Source: Telluribacter roseus (GTDB lineage: Bacteria > Bacteroidota > Bacteroidia > Cytophagales > Spirosomataceae). From it: a stretch of 64,000 bases of DNA. The translations under genes were made by a program, and so were the position numbers. Below are positions 26,669-35,382 of the stretch, one piece after another (the stretch's first letter is position 1; every line of letters begins with the position of its first letter). The stretch covers positions 62,001-126,000 of the forward strand of contig NZ_JAFEUV020000002.1 of assembly GCF_017355915.2 (NCBI RefSeq). The letters run 5' to 3'. A model generated the notes under the pieces. The model worked only from the letters and a program-made list of their open reading frames with translations. It was not told the DNA's origin and searched no databases.

Positions 26669-26795
26669 AAAAAAAGCCTTTGAGCAAAAAGACCCGAAAG
26701 CTGTAGTTTGGTAGAGGAGGTAGTTTACGTAAATAACGATATACTACCTGTGCTTATCCCAAATGTACGTCTGTTCTTATCTTTTGCTCAAAGGC
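26669..26795 (-). ncRNA. Candidate 6S-like regulatory RNA
   Basis: Read on the minus strand, a perfect 14-base end (26782-26795) pairs with a 14-base end 92 bases later (26676-26689), followed at once by seven T (26669-26675). Inside, AGGTAGT and ACTACCT form a second stem-loop (near 26720-26750), leaving a large open bubble between the two stems. Closing stem, bubble, apical hairpin and U tail is the 6S RNA plan. The 5' side of the bubble contains TACATTTG (26760-26767), an exact -7 promoter match, as expected of a promoter mimic. Alternative: a long-range terminator or 3' UTR of the GlsB-type gene, which ends just upstream. Confidence 0.42.
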
Positions 26796-26815
26796 AATGG
26801 GGATGGGCCTTGGCC

Positions 26816-27073
26816 CTAAACTCTTCGGGTACTAAACCGTCGGTAAACCCACAGGAGAATAACTGCTCCCAGGATGGCAATTACCAGGCTACCAAAGTTG
26901 AAGCCATCTACAGTACCAAATCCAAAAAGTGATGAAACAAATCCACCGATAATGGCACCACCGATACCGATCAGAATTGTAACAATAAATCCTCCCGGAT
27001 CTTTGCCCGGGTGTATGGCCTTAGCTATAAATCCAGCCACAAGACCTACTAATATCCAAGTCAGAATACCCAT
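26816..27073 (-). CDS. GlsB/YeaQ/YmgE-family membrane protein
   Basis: 85-residue, very hydrophobic and glycine-rich protein with three membrane segments: MGILTWILVGLVAGFIAK, then IGIGGAIIGGFVSS, then AILGAVILLWVYRRF. The family is linked to envelope stress in several bacteria (established) but its molecular role is unknown. It stands alone on the minus strand, just before the candidate 6S-like RNA. Confidence 0.88.
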   Translation of the reverse strand: MGILTWILVGLVAGFIAKAIHPGKDPGGFIVTILIGIGGAIIGGFVSSLFGFGTVDGFNFGSLVIAILGAVILLWVYRRFSTRRV

Positions 27074-27120
27074 AATAGTTAATGTGTTTTAGTGTCTAAA
27101 TTAAGTTTTGCAGTAGGAAT

Positions 27121-27161
27121 TAAAAAAAGCATGCCACTCAGTAAACGCTGAGTGGCATGCT
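27121..27161 (-). terminator. Terminator of the S41 peptidase gene
   Basis: Perfect 14-base-pair stem (27128-27141 with 27148-27161), 6-base loop, then T7 on the minus strand. It lies 27 bases after the S41 stop codon. Confidence 0.9.
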
Positions 27162-27187
27162 CTAAAAAATCAGGTATGTACCTACCT

Positions 27188-28606
27188 TTAATGCACCGGC
27201 AATTCCTCAAACATATTACCTCCACCGGCTTTTTCGTCAATGGTGGAGTATACATCCGCACCCGCTTTAATAGCAAGGGTAGTTACATCTACTCCCTGAC
27301 GCGCTACGCGGCTTCCCAGGATCTGTGCGAGCGCCTCACCCAGCAGCGGGTCACGAGCATCGCCGTAGGGATACAGAAACACGCCCTCTGACTTTTCGAA
27401 GTTAGGCTTGAAGCCATTGGTATACTCCGACTGCCGCAGGCTGTTGAATGACTTGGATACAATGGGCTGGATTCCCCACTTGATCTTTTTCTTATCATCG
27501 CTGATGGTAATAGAGCCTACATTTTTACCGGTAGTACGCAATCCTACCACTACAACATCCATATAGGGCTTAAGACCATTGATCAGAAGCTCGCTGGCTG
27601 AGGCGGTATTGCCCGAGGTCAATACAAAAATCCGGTTCAGGTTGCTGCCTACGTTCTGAGTCTTGCTCAGAAAGCGGTCCGAAAAGAAGTTTTTACCGTA
27701 CTCTTTTTCCAGTTCGGGGGTGATGACCTTATTGTATTCCTTAATAGCAAATACTTCGGTGGAGTTGACACCTCTGCCAATCAGGCTGGCGAGGTTGGTA
27801 GCCGAGCTTACATAACCTCCGCGGTTATAGCGCAGGTCGATGATCAGCTCGTTGATGCCCTGTGTCTTAAAGTTGTTGAAAATATTATCCAGCTGCAGGT
27901 CGTAGGTTTTGGTACTGGAGCCATTAGGGCCCGGTATAAATTGGTGGTACACTACGTAGCCAATGCGCTTGGCACCCTGTGTAAAGAGGGTATCAAAGTA
28001 GACAGGGTTGGCCTGTATAACAGTAGGAGTTACCTCACGGGTTGTGGTACCATCCACTACCCGATTGGATCCATCCAGTGTACCTACGGTAAATGTCTTT
28101 TTGCCGTCACCGGTATAAAGCAGGCTGTAGTAGTTAGAAGTTGTAAGCTTCTGGTCGTTGATCTTGGTGAAAAAGTCACCCCGCTTAAAGCCTGCATTAG
28201 CCGCTGGTGAATTAGGATGTGTGTAGGTAACTACCCCAAACACATCATCACTTCCACTGGCGTACCGCACGATCCGGAACTCCATCCCCGTAGATTTGGA
28301 CTCACCGCTCAGGGATGCTCTTAATTCATCAGCGCTTTCCTGAATCCATGAGAAACGGTCGCCATCGGGGCGGGCAGTAGCATCAAATCGGTAGATGAGG
28401 GATTCAAAGAAAGATTTGGTACCCTGCTCGTAGTTGGGGGAAGCCGGTAGTTTGTCGTTCCAGTAGTACCAGGTCTTCATGTTGTCGTACACCCACTTGT
28501 TTACCTCCTGATCGGTAGTGGTACCTACGGGATCTATGGTTTTTTCCCGGCAGGATACAAGCAGGCTGACACTGGCGAGCAATACCAATAAGCTCTTAAT
28601 TCTCAT
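27188..28606 (-). CDS. S41-family peptidase, lipoprotein
   Basis: 472-residue exported serine protease of the C-terminal processing type. The lipoprotein signal (MRIKSLLVLL ... LLVSC) argues for ATG 28606 rather than an earlier in-frame start at 28639. A PDZ-like domain (about residues 95-190, with SPAANAGFKRGDF) precedes the protease core, where LTSGNTASASELL contains the catalytic Ser and RTTGKNVGS the likely catalytic Lys. Bacteroidota encode many such proteins with unknown substrates. Single gene with its own terminator. Confidence 0.87.
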   Translation of the reverse strand: MRIKSLLVLLASVSLLVSCREKTIDPVGTTTDQEVNKWVYDNMKTWYYWNDKLPASPNYEQGTKSFFESLIYRFDATARPDGDRFSWIQESADELRASLSGESKSTGMEFRIVRYASGSDDVFGVVTYTHPNSPAANAGFKRGDFFTKINDQKLTTSNYYSLLYTGDGKKTFTVGTLDGSNRVVDGTTTREVTPTVIQANPVYFDTLFTQGAKRIGYVVYHQFIPGPNGSSTKTYDLQLDNIFNNFKTQGINELIIDLRYNRGGYVSSATNLASLIGRGVNSTEVFAIKEYNKVITPELEKEYGKNFFSDRFLSKTQNVGSNLNRIFVLTSGNTASASELLINGLKPYMDVVVVGLRTTGKNVGSITISDDKKKIKWGIQPIVSKSFNSLRQSEYTNGFKPNFEKSEGVFLYPYGDARDPLLGEALAQILGSRVARQGVDVTTLAIKAGADVYSTIDEKAGGGNMFEELPVH

Positions 28607-28915
28607 TATAGTTGCGGTTGTTGATAAGGTTAGACTCACGTGCTTACAGCTAACGACAGTAACCTTGTTTTAGTACAAATCGTTCCGGTTCGTATAGTAG
28701 CTTGCGGCAGGGCTTGTAAAGGCTCGTCAGGAGGCAATACTACCATCAGCAACAATAGCCAATCTGGTGTTTTTCTGACCGGAACAGGGGGTGAAAACTA
28801 ACAATTTATGCTACCCTGAACTTTTCCTTTTCGTCTACACAAGACAATCCTACCTCTCGCCGTTGTACTTACGAATATAAGCAATTTTCGGTTCACTAAA
28901 AGCAAGGTGTTTGGG

Positions 28916-30070
28916 ATGAAGAATTTTGTATGGTTGGGTTGCATGTGCCTGATCGGTAGCTCTATGTCTTTAGATGTAGCGGCTCAGCACAGCAACGGCC
29001 CTCAGGAAACTTTTGTGTGTAACTATGTAGATGGAGGGGGACGGCTGCGAAGTCCACAGGAAATCTGCAACTATCTGTCATTTACTTCAAACCGCCACGC
29101 CGAACGGGTGGTAGAGCGTATTCTGCAGCCCGTAGGCCTCACCCGTAACTTTGTGGTGGTAGAGTGCCCCGAGAGCGACAACTGCTTTGCTACCGTGGTA
29201 GATGGTAAGCGATTTATTATCTACGACGGTAAGTTTATGAAGCAAATCGAAAACATCACCAACACCGACTGGTCGGCTATCAGTATAGTAGCGCACGAGA
29301 TCGGGCACCACCTGCAGGGACATACCATCGACGGTATGGGAAGCCGCCCCAGCAAAGAACTGGAAGCTGATCGCTTCTCCGGATTTGTGCTACATCAGCT
29401 GGGAGCCTCGCTGGATGAATCGCTGATAGCCATTCGTACCCTGTCAGGTCATGAAAACACGGATACCCATCCGGGACGTCAGGTACGGGTAGACGCCATC
29501 CGTCAGGGCTGGGGAGAAGCTGAAAAAATGTATCCCCGCTGGAATAAGTCAAACGGAGGCGTAGCCTCTACCCCTGCCCCTTCCCGTCCGGCTCCTCCGG
29601 TGTATCAGCCTTCGTCTCGTCCGACTCGGGAGAGAGAGGAAGTAGTAGAAACAGACATTACCCTTAGAGCACCGGTAGCCCGCGTTAAAGGATGCGCTTC
29701 GGGCGACTGTACCAACGGAATGGGTATCCTGGTTCGGGAGAATCAGGAGCGCTACGAAGGTGAGTTCATGAACGGCAAAAAACATGGCGTGGGTGTGCAG
29801 TACTACCCTGATGGAATGGTCAGGTACAAAGGGGAGTTTATAAGCGATGCCCGCTCCGGACGTGGTACGTACTACTTCTCCAACGGCGATAAGTACGTAG
29901 GGTACTTTCAGAATAACGTCCCCCACGGCAAGGGCAGCTACTACTATAGTGACGGGGAGCGGTTCTCCGGTACCTTTAAGGCGGGCGTCAGGGATGGATA
30001 TGGCGTACTGTACCGAGCTAATGGTACCCGCGAGAGTGGATACTACCAGAATGATAAACGAGTCAGGTAG
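28916..30070 (+). CDS. Zinc metallopeptidase (M48-like) fused to MORN repeats
   Basis: Exported 384-residue protein. Signal peptide ends DVAA with Gln next. The peptidase part (about 30-200) contains HEIGHH near residue 126 and the downstream third-ligand motif ELEADRFSG, typical of M48-type gluzincins. A Pro/Ser linker (about 205-235) leads to about four and a half MORN repeats (about 280-380), each of the YxGxFxxGxxHGxGxxxxxxG type. MORN repeats usually bind lipids or proteins, so they may target the protease to membrane or envelope. Chosen ATG 28916 over GTG 28907. Confidence 0.85.
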   Translation: MKNFVWLGCMCLIGSSMSLDVAAQHSNGPQETFVCNYVDGGGRLRSPQEICNYLSFTSNRHAERVVERILQPVGLTRNFVVVECPESDNCFATVVDGKRFIIYDGKFMKQIENITNTDWSAISIVAHEIGHHLQGHTIDGMGSRPSKELEADRFSGFVLHQLGASLDESLIAIRTLSGHENTDTHPGRQVRVDAIRQGWGEAEKMYPRWNKSNGGVASTPAPSRPAPPVYQPSSRPTREREEVVETDITLRAPVARVKGCASGDCTNGMGILVRENQERYEGEFMNGKKHGVGVQYYPDGMVRYKGEFISDARSGRGTYYFSNGDKYVGYFQNNVPHGKGSYYYSDGERFSGTFKAGVRDGYGVLYRANGTRESGYYQNDKRVR

Positions 30071-30103
30071 GAAGGAAGAGAAGGTAAAAGGATAAAAGTA
30101 AAG

Positions 30104-30145
30104 AAGCCGGAGGCAGGGATTAATTTTCCTGTCTCCGGCTTTTTC
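30104..30145 (+). terminator. Terminator after the peptidase-MORN gene
   Basis: Stem of 14 base pairs with one G-T pair (30104-30117 with 30128-30141), 10-base loop, T run at 30140-30144. Confidence 0.88.
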
Positions 30146-30221
30146 TATTCAGGTAGTTGCTTTATACCGGTGGTACTTATTTATCTTTCCACCTCAAAAG
30201 TTGATTAGTACTACTTGATTA

Positions 30222-31478
30222 CTATTTTTCAAATTTTATAAAAGCTTCTTCAATGATACTGCAGGCCTGATCCATTTGCGCTTCGTTAATAACGAGGGGC
30301 GGAGCAAAGCGTATCTTGTTGCCGTGGGTAGGCTTGCAGAGCAGGCCTTTCTCCATCATGTTGAGGCAAAGCTGCATGGCCGTAGGGCTCTCTTCGGTGT
30401 CGTTAATGACAATGGCGTTGAGTAGTCCCTTACCCCGTACCTGCTCGATCAGGCTGCATTGCTGCTGAAGCGCCTCCATCCGGCTACGGAATATCTGCCC
30501 CATCTGCTGGGCATTATCAGCCAGGCGCTCGTCTTCCACTACCCGCAGGGCTTCAATGGTCACGGCACAGGCCAGTGGGTTGCCGCCGTAGGTAGATCCA
30601 TGCTCCCCCGGCCGGATCGTCAGCATGATCTCGTCGTCGGCCAGCGCGGCTGATACGGGCATGGTACCTCCCGAAAGCGCCTTACCCAGTACCAGTATGT
30701 CGGGCTTTACTCCCTCCCAGTCGCAGGCGAGGCGCTTACCTGTACGCCCAATACCCGTCTGTACCTCATCGGCAATAAATAGTACATTGTACCTGGTACA
30801 TAGTTCCCGCACTCCTTTCAGGTATCCCTCGTCCGGTACCCGTACGCCCGCTTCACCCTGTATGGGCTCTACCATGTAGCCCGCGATGTGTGGATCTTTT
30901 CTGAACAGATCTTCCAGGGCATTCAAGTCATTGTAGGGTACTATCTCATAGCCCGGCATGAAAGGGCCGTAGTCATTGGTACTGGAGGGGTCCGTTGAAG
31001 AGGAAATCGCCGCCAGGGTACGTCCCCAGAAGTTACCCTCCGCGTATACCGTCTTGGCCTGATCCTGCGGGATACCTTTTACTTTGTAGGCCCACTTGCG
31101 GGTCAGTTTCAGGGCCGTTTCGCCGCCTTCTACGCCGGAGTTCATCATCAGTACCTTATCGTAGCCGAAGTACTCGCACAGGTATTTTTCGCATTCTCCT
31201 AAACGATCGTTATAGAAGGCCCGGGAGGTAAGGGTAAGACGCTGGGCCTGCTCGATCATCGCCTGTACAATGCGTGGGTGGCAGTGCCCCTGGCTTACTG
31301 CACTGTACGCCGACAGGAAGTCCAGGTATTGCTTGCCTTCTACATCCCAGACGTACACACCTTCCCCCCTGCTCAGCACTACAGGCATGGGTTTGTAATT
31401 ATGGGCGCCATATCGGTACTCTGTCTCAATAACCCGCTGGGTTGCAGATCCTGATGTAGTTTCGGTAGAATGTATCAT
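30222..31478 (-). CDS. rocD: Ornithine aminotransferase
   Basis: PLP enzyme that moves the delta-amino group of ornithine to 2-oxoglutarate, giving glutamate semialdehyde for proline/glutamate metabolism. 418 residues; N-terminal [19 protein letters not shown] is typical of RocD, with [11 protein letters not shown] and LGKALSGG carrying the PLP-binding Asp and Lys. Monocistronic; a TACCATTG box lies about 40 bases upstream. Other class III aminotransferases are less likely given the N-terminus. Confidence 0.93.
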   Translation of the reverse strand: MIHSTETTSGSATQRVIETEYRYGAHNYKPMPVVLSRGEGVYVWDVEGKQYLDFLSAYSAVSQGHCHPRIVQAMIEQAQRLTLTSRAFYNDRLGECEKYLCEYFGYDKVLMMNSGVEGGETALKLTRKWAYKVKGIPQDQAKTVYAEGNFWGRTLAAISSSTDPSSTNDYGPFMPGYEIVPYNDLNALEDLFRKDPHIAGYMVEPIQGEAGVRVPDEGYLKGVRELCTRYNVLFIADEVQTGIGRTGKRLACDWEGVKPDILVLGKALSGGTMPVSAALADDEIMLTIRPGEHGSTYGGNPLACAVTIEALRVVEDERLADNAQQMGQIFRSRMEALQQQCSLIEQVRGKGLLNAIVINDTEESPTAMQLCLNMMEKGLLCKPTHGNKIRFAPPLVINEAQMDQACSIIEEAFIKFEK

Positions 31479-31572
31479 AGGTATAGCTAATAATCAGTTG
31501 GAGCGTAGTAAACAATGGTAGTAAACACAGGGTTGGAGGGTTAAAATTAAGAAAAACCCATATTCTGACCTA

Positions 31573-31776
31573 ATGCCAGATAAGAGTAGCAAGTCCGGTA
31601 AAACCTCAATGCTCCAGCGCAGGGGACTCCTGAAGGAGGATTATTACCTTAATGAGAAGGGGCTGATGGTATTTACAGAACACTACCATCTAAAGCGGGG
31701 CTACTGCTGCAAGAGTGGGTGTCTGCACTGCCCCTATGGCTTTACCCGAAAGCCGGTAGAGCCTGAAAGTGAATAA
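31573..31776 (+). CDS. DUF5522 cysteine-cluster protein
   Basis: 67-residue basic protein ending with the conserved YCCKSGCLHCPYGF cluster of the DUF5522 family. The Cys spacing (CC, then C, then C-x2-C type) suggests a zinc or iron-sulfur site; no function is established that I know of. It stands between rocD and rpmB with no sign of co-transcription. Confidence 0.82.
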   Translation: MPDKSSKSGKTSMLQRRGLLKEDYYLNEKGLMVFTEHYHLKRGYCCKSGCLHCPYGFTRKPVEPESE

Positions 31777-31802
31777 TAATCAGGTATTTTTTAAGAGATC
31801 TG

Positions 31803-31834
31803 TTTGTTGATTTGGGAAGTTTTGTAGATATTTG
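31803..31834 (+). promoter_or_regulatory. Promoter of rpmB
   Basis: TTTG (31803-31806), 20 bases, GATATTTG (31827-31834), one mismatch from TAnnTTTG, 28 bases before the rpmB start. Confidence 0.6.
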
Positions 31835-31862
31835 CACCCTCATTTGCAAAAGTTGAAAGATC

Positions 31863-32102
31863 ATGGCTAAGGTTTGTCAAATTACCGGAAAAAGAACACG
31901 TGTAGGTAACAACGTATCGCACGCTAATAATAAGACGAAGCGTAAGTTTTACCCTAACTTGCAGAAGAAGCGTTTTTTCATTCCTTCTACAGGGGAGTGG
32001 GTAACTCTGAAAGTATCTACATCGGCACTTCGCACTATCAACAAGAATGGTGTTGAGGCCGTAATTAAGAAAGCATACGAAAAAGGTACGCTTACTTTCT
32101 AA
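31863..32102 (+). CDS. rpmB: 50S ribosomal protein L28
   Basis: 79-residue basic ribosomal protein; start [20 protein letters not shown] is diagnostic. Own promoter upstream and own terminator downstream. In many Bacteroidota rpmG (L33) follows directly; here it does not. Confidence 0.97.
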   Translation: MAKVCQITGKRTRVGNNVSHANNKTKRKFYPNLQKKRFFIPSTGEWVTLKVSTSALRTINKNGVEAVIKKAYEKGTLTF

Positions 32103-32150
32103 GATACCGGATATCGTATTCCGATACAACGAATTTGTTAACGTGTTGCT

Positions 32151-32187
32151 AAAGGCTTCTCCTGCTCGGTGAAGCCTTTTCGTTTTG
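32151..32187 (+). terminator. Terminator of rpmB
   Basis: Nine-base-pair stem (32151-32159 with 32171-32179), 11-base loop, then a T-rich tail interrupted by CG. Confidence 0.8.
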
Positions 32188-32319
32188 CCCCTGCCCCTGA
32201 TTCACATCTCCCTTTCCTCCGTTCGGCCCCCTTTTTAGTTGATTCATCATTTTTTTATACCAAACCATTCTTTGTGGGTGTTGTTTTGCCTTATATACTA
32301 ATGGGAAAAATTCAATTTT

Positions 32320-34686
32320 ATGAGGTGCTGTCTGCGTATATTCTTCTCTGCTTTTTTCTTCTTATGTGTAGCGGCGGCCGGTTATGCACAGGACAAGCCA
32401 ACGATTAGCGGCTACGTCAAGGATGCTTCCAACGGTGAAGGTCTGATCGGGGTGTCGGTATATGTACGTGAAGCGGGTACCGGCCTGGTTACCAACCCCT
32501 ACGGCTTTTATTCGCTCACGCTCCCCAGCGGCTCCTATACTTTGGTGTTTAGTTACATCGGGTACAATAAGGTAGAACGGACTGTTACGCTCTCCGCTGA
32601 TCAGCGACTGGATGTAGAGATGACGGAAGAAAGTAAGCAGCTGCAGGAGGTAGTAGTATCGACCCGGAAGGAGGACGAAAACGTGCGAAGTATCGAGATG
32701 TCTGTAAACCGGGTGGAGATGAAAACCATCCGTCAGATGCCCGCCCTGTTGGGGGAGGTGGACCTGATTCGCAGTATTCAGCTACTACCCGGTGTGACTA
32801 CCGTTGGCGAAGGGGCCTCAGGCTTTAATGTGCGAGGCGGAGATATTTCGCAAAACCTGGTTCTGCTCGATGAGGCTCCCGTTTATAACTCCTCCCACCT
32901 GTTCGGCTTCTTCTCGGTCTTCAATCCGGATGCGGTCAAAGATGTCAAGCTGATCAAAGGCGGGATACCTGCGCAATACGGAGGTCGTATCTCATCTATT
33001 CTGGATGTGCGGATGAAGGAGGGAAACTCCAAGAAACGCGAGATCAACGGTGGCATAGGTAGTATATTTTCTAGGCTTACCTACGAGCAGCCCTTCCTGG
33101 AGGGGCGTGGTTCGTTTATTGTGGCTGCGCGTCGCTCCTATATCGATGTACTGGCCAAGCCTTTCCTAAACAAAGATCTGCGGGGCTCGCGCTTCAACTA
33201 CTACGATCTTACGGCCAAGGTCAACTACCGCATCAACGACAAGAATACCTTCTATGCCTCAGGGTACTTCGGACGCGATGTGTTCGGGGCCGACTTTGGC
33301 TTTAGCTGGGGCAATGGTACCGCCACCGCCCGCTGGAACCACATATTCTCGAACAAGCTGTTCATGAACCTGACCGGCTACTACAGCAACTACGACTACG
33401 CGCTGGAATCGAGCCGGGATGAAAACGACCCGGACCGGTTTACCTGGAACTCCAAGATCATCAGCAAGAGCATTAAACCTGACTTTACCTACTACTTGAC
33501 GCCCAACAACCAGATTACCTTCGGAGGGCAGTACATCCACTACGATTCGCGTCCAGGGGCGGCGGTAGCCGTTTCGGCCGGTGAGCGGCGTGATATCAGC
33601 CTTGAGCCTCGCTACGGCGACGAGTCAGCCCTGTACATTGGCAATGAGCAGAAGGTATCCGAGCGGCTGTCGCTGCAGTATGGAATACGCTACTCCCTCT
33701 ATCGCTACCTGGGGCCGGGACTGGTATATGACTACCAGGAAATCGTGAAAGGCGAGCGGAAGTTTCCGGTACTACCGGGTGAGCAGTTTGAGAAAGGTGA
33801 AGTTATACAGCAATTCGGCAACTGGGAGCCCCGTTTTGCGCTGAACATTGGACTATCATCTACGGCTTCGCTTAAGGCCAGCTATAACCGCACGGCCCAG
33901 TACCTGCACCTGCTCTCTAATACTGCCGCGAGCTCACCGCTGGACGTATGGACGCTAAGTACCCGCACCATCCGCCCCGAACTGGCCGACCAGGTGGCGC
34001 TGGGCTGGTTCCAGAACTTCCGCGACAATACCTTCGAGGCATCCGTAGAAGTATACTACAAAACCCTGCAAAACCAGATCGATTACGTACGTAACTCTGA
34101 CCTGCTGCTCAACCGCTACGTGGAGGGGGATCTGCTCTTTGGCGAGGGACGGGCCTACGGAGCCGAGTTTTACGTCAAAAAGAACAAGGGCCGACTGACC
34201 GGCTGGCTCAGCTATACGCTGGCGCGTACAGAACGACTGGTAGAGGGAGTTAACAACGACGACTGGTTTCCGGCCCGCTTTGACAAGCCCCACAACTTTA
34301 CCGCCGTAGGTATATTTGGGCTGAACGACCGCTGGACCCTCTCCTCAAACTTTACCTTTACGTCCGGCACGCCGGCTACCTTCCCGACCAACCGCTTCGT
34401 CTGGAATGGATGGGCGCTACCCTACAATACCTACAATGCCCGTAACAACAACCGTATTCCGTCCTACCACCGACTCGACCTGGCCGCCACGCTGAAAGCA
34501 CGCCGGAAGCTGTTCGGCAGGGGCGAAGGCGAGTGGGTATTTTCGGTGTACAACGTGTACAACCGTCGCAATCCTTTCTCGGTGTATGTACGTCAGAAAG
34601 AAGATATGCCTCAAATTACGGAAGCGGTACGCTACTCGGTGATAGGTACCGTAGTACCTGCTGTGACCTATAACTTCAAGTTTTAA
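32320..34686 (+). CDS. TonB-dependent outer-membrane receptor
   Basis: 788-residue outer-membrane transporter. Signal peptide ends GYA with Gln next; then a carboxypeptidase-like regulatory beta-domain (about 27-105, ISGYVKDASNGEGLIG), a plug domain (about 115-230, with GFNVRGGDISQNLVLLDE) and a 22-stranded barrel ending in Phe (NFKF). Ligand unknown. Followed after 22 bases by an SDR gene and then a DUF4249 lipoprotein gene; receptor plus DUF4249 is a recurrent Bacteroidota pairing, so these probably act together at the surface. Confidence 0.93.
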   Translation: MRCCLRIFFSAFFFLCVAAAGYAQDKPTISGYVKDASNGEGLIGVSVYVREAGTGLVTNPYGFYSLTLPSGSYTLVFSYIGYNKVERTVTLSADQRLDVEMTEESKQLQEVVVSTRKEDENVRSIEMSVNRVEMKTIRQMPALLGEVDLIRSIQLLPGVTTVGEGASGFNVRGGDISQNLVLLDEAPVYNSSHLFGFFSVFNPDAVKDVKLIKGGIPAQYGGRISSILDVRMKEGNSKKREINGGIGSIFSRLTYEQPFLEGRGSFIVAARRSYIDVLAKPFLNKDLRGSRFNYYDLTAKVNYRINDKNTFYASGYFGRDVFGADFGFSWGNGTATARWNHIFSNKLFMNLTGYYSNYDYALESSRDENDPDRFTWNSKIISKSIKPDFTYYLTPNNQITFGGQYIHYDSRPGAAVAVSAGERRDISLEPRYGDESALYIGNEQKVSERLSLQYGIRYSLYRYLGPGLVYDYQEIVKGERKFPVLPGEQFEKGEVIQQFGNWEPRFALNIGLSSTASLKASYNRTAQYLHLLSNTAASSPLDVWTLSTRTIRPELADQVALGWFQNFRDNTFEASVEVYYKTLQNQIDYVRNSDLLLNRYVEGDLLFGEGRAYGAEFYVKKNKGRLTGWLSYTLARTERLVEGVNNDDWFPARFDKPHNFTAVGIFGLNDRWTLSSNFTFTSGTPATFPTNRFVWNGWALPYNTYNARNNNRIPSYHRLDLAATLKARRKLFGRGEGEWVFSVYNVYNRRNPFSVYVRQKEDMPQITEAVRYSVIGTVVPAVTYNFKF

Positions 34687-34708
34687 GCCTCTGTCTGAAC
34701 TCTAACCC

Positions 34709-35377
34709 ATGTCAACTCCTCTAACCATAGCAGTCATAGGTGCCACGGGCCGTACCGGCCTCTGGATTGTAAAGGAAGCACTGGCAGGAGGCCACCGGGT
34801 ACGTGCCATCGTGCGTAACCCGGCAGGCTGGTCGCTCCGACACGAGAATCTAACAGTAGTTGAAGGATCACCGAATGACGAACAGGTACTGCGCAACGCG
34901 TTCATTGGCTGCGAAGCCGTACTAAGTGCATTGAATATATCCCGCACCAGTGAGTTCCCGTGGTCGCCGCTGCGATCGCCGTCAGATCTACTTTCATCTA
35001 CCATGAAGAAGGTAGTCGCGTTATGTGAAGAGTTGCAGATACGACGGTTGCTGGTGATTACGGCCTGGGGAGTACATGAGACTAAAAAGGATCTGCCCGG
35101 CTGGTTCCGGTTCTTTATTGATAACAGCAAACTAAAAATAGCCTACAAAGACCACGAGCGGCAGGAGGAGGTTATCGACAAGTCGGGTCTTGACTGGACA
35201 ATTATCCGCCCTGTTGGGTTGAGCAACTCCGAAAAAGATCAGGAGGTGAAAGTGGTACTGGATTCGGCTTCCAAGCCTAATCTGATGATCAGCCGCCGGG
35301 CGGTAGCGCAATTTATGCTGGAGTGCCTGACGGCGGGCCAATACGTAAAGCAGAAGCCGGTAATTTCTTCAAATTAG
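34709..35377 (+). CDS. NAD(P)-binding atypical SDR protein
   Basis: 222 residues, Rossmann fold with VIGATGRTGLWIVKEAL at the N-terminus, the glycine pattern of NmrA-like/atypical short-chain dehydrogenases. It lacks the usual YxxxK pair in the expected context, so it may be a redox sensor or a non-classical reductase. Cytoplasmic, and therefore unexpected between a TonB receptor gene and a surface lipoprotein gene; the tight gaps (22 and 5 bases) suggest one transcript. Confidence 0.82.
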   Translation: MSTPLTIAVIGATGRTGLWIVKEALAGGHRVRAIVRNPAGWSLRHENLTVVEGSPNDEQVLRNAFIGCEAVLSALNISRTSEFPWSPLRSPSDLLSSTMKKVVALCEELQIRRLLVITAWGVHETKKDLPGWFRFFIDNSKLKIAYKDHERQEEVIDKSGLDWTIIRPVGLSNSEKDQEVKVVLDSASKPNLMISRRAVAQFMLECLTAGQYVKQKPVISSN

Positions 35378-35382
35378 TAGTG

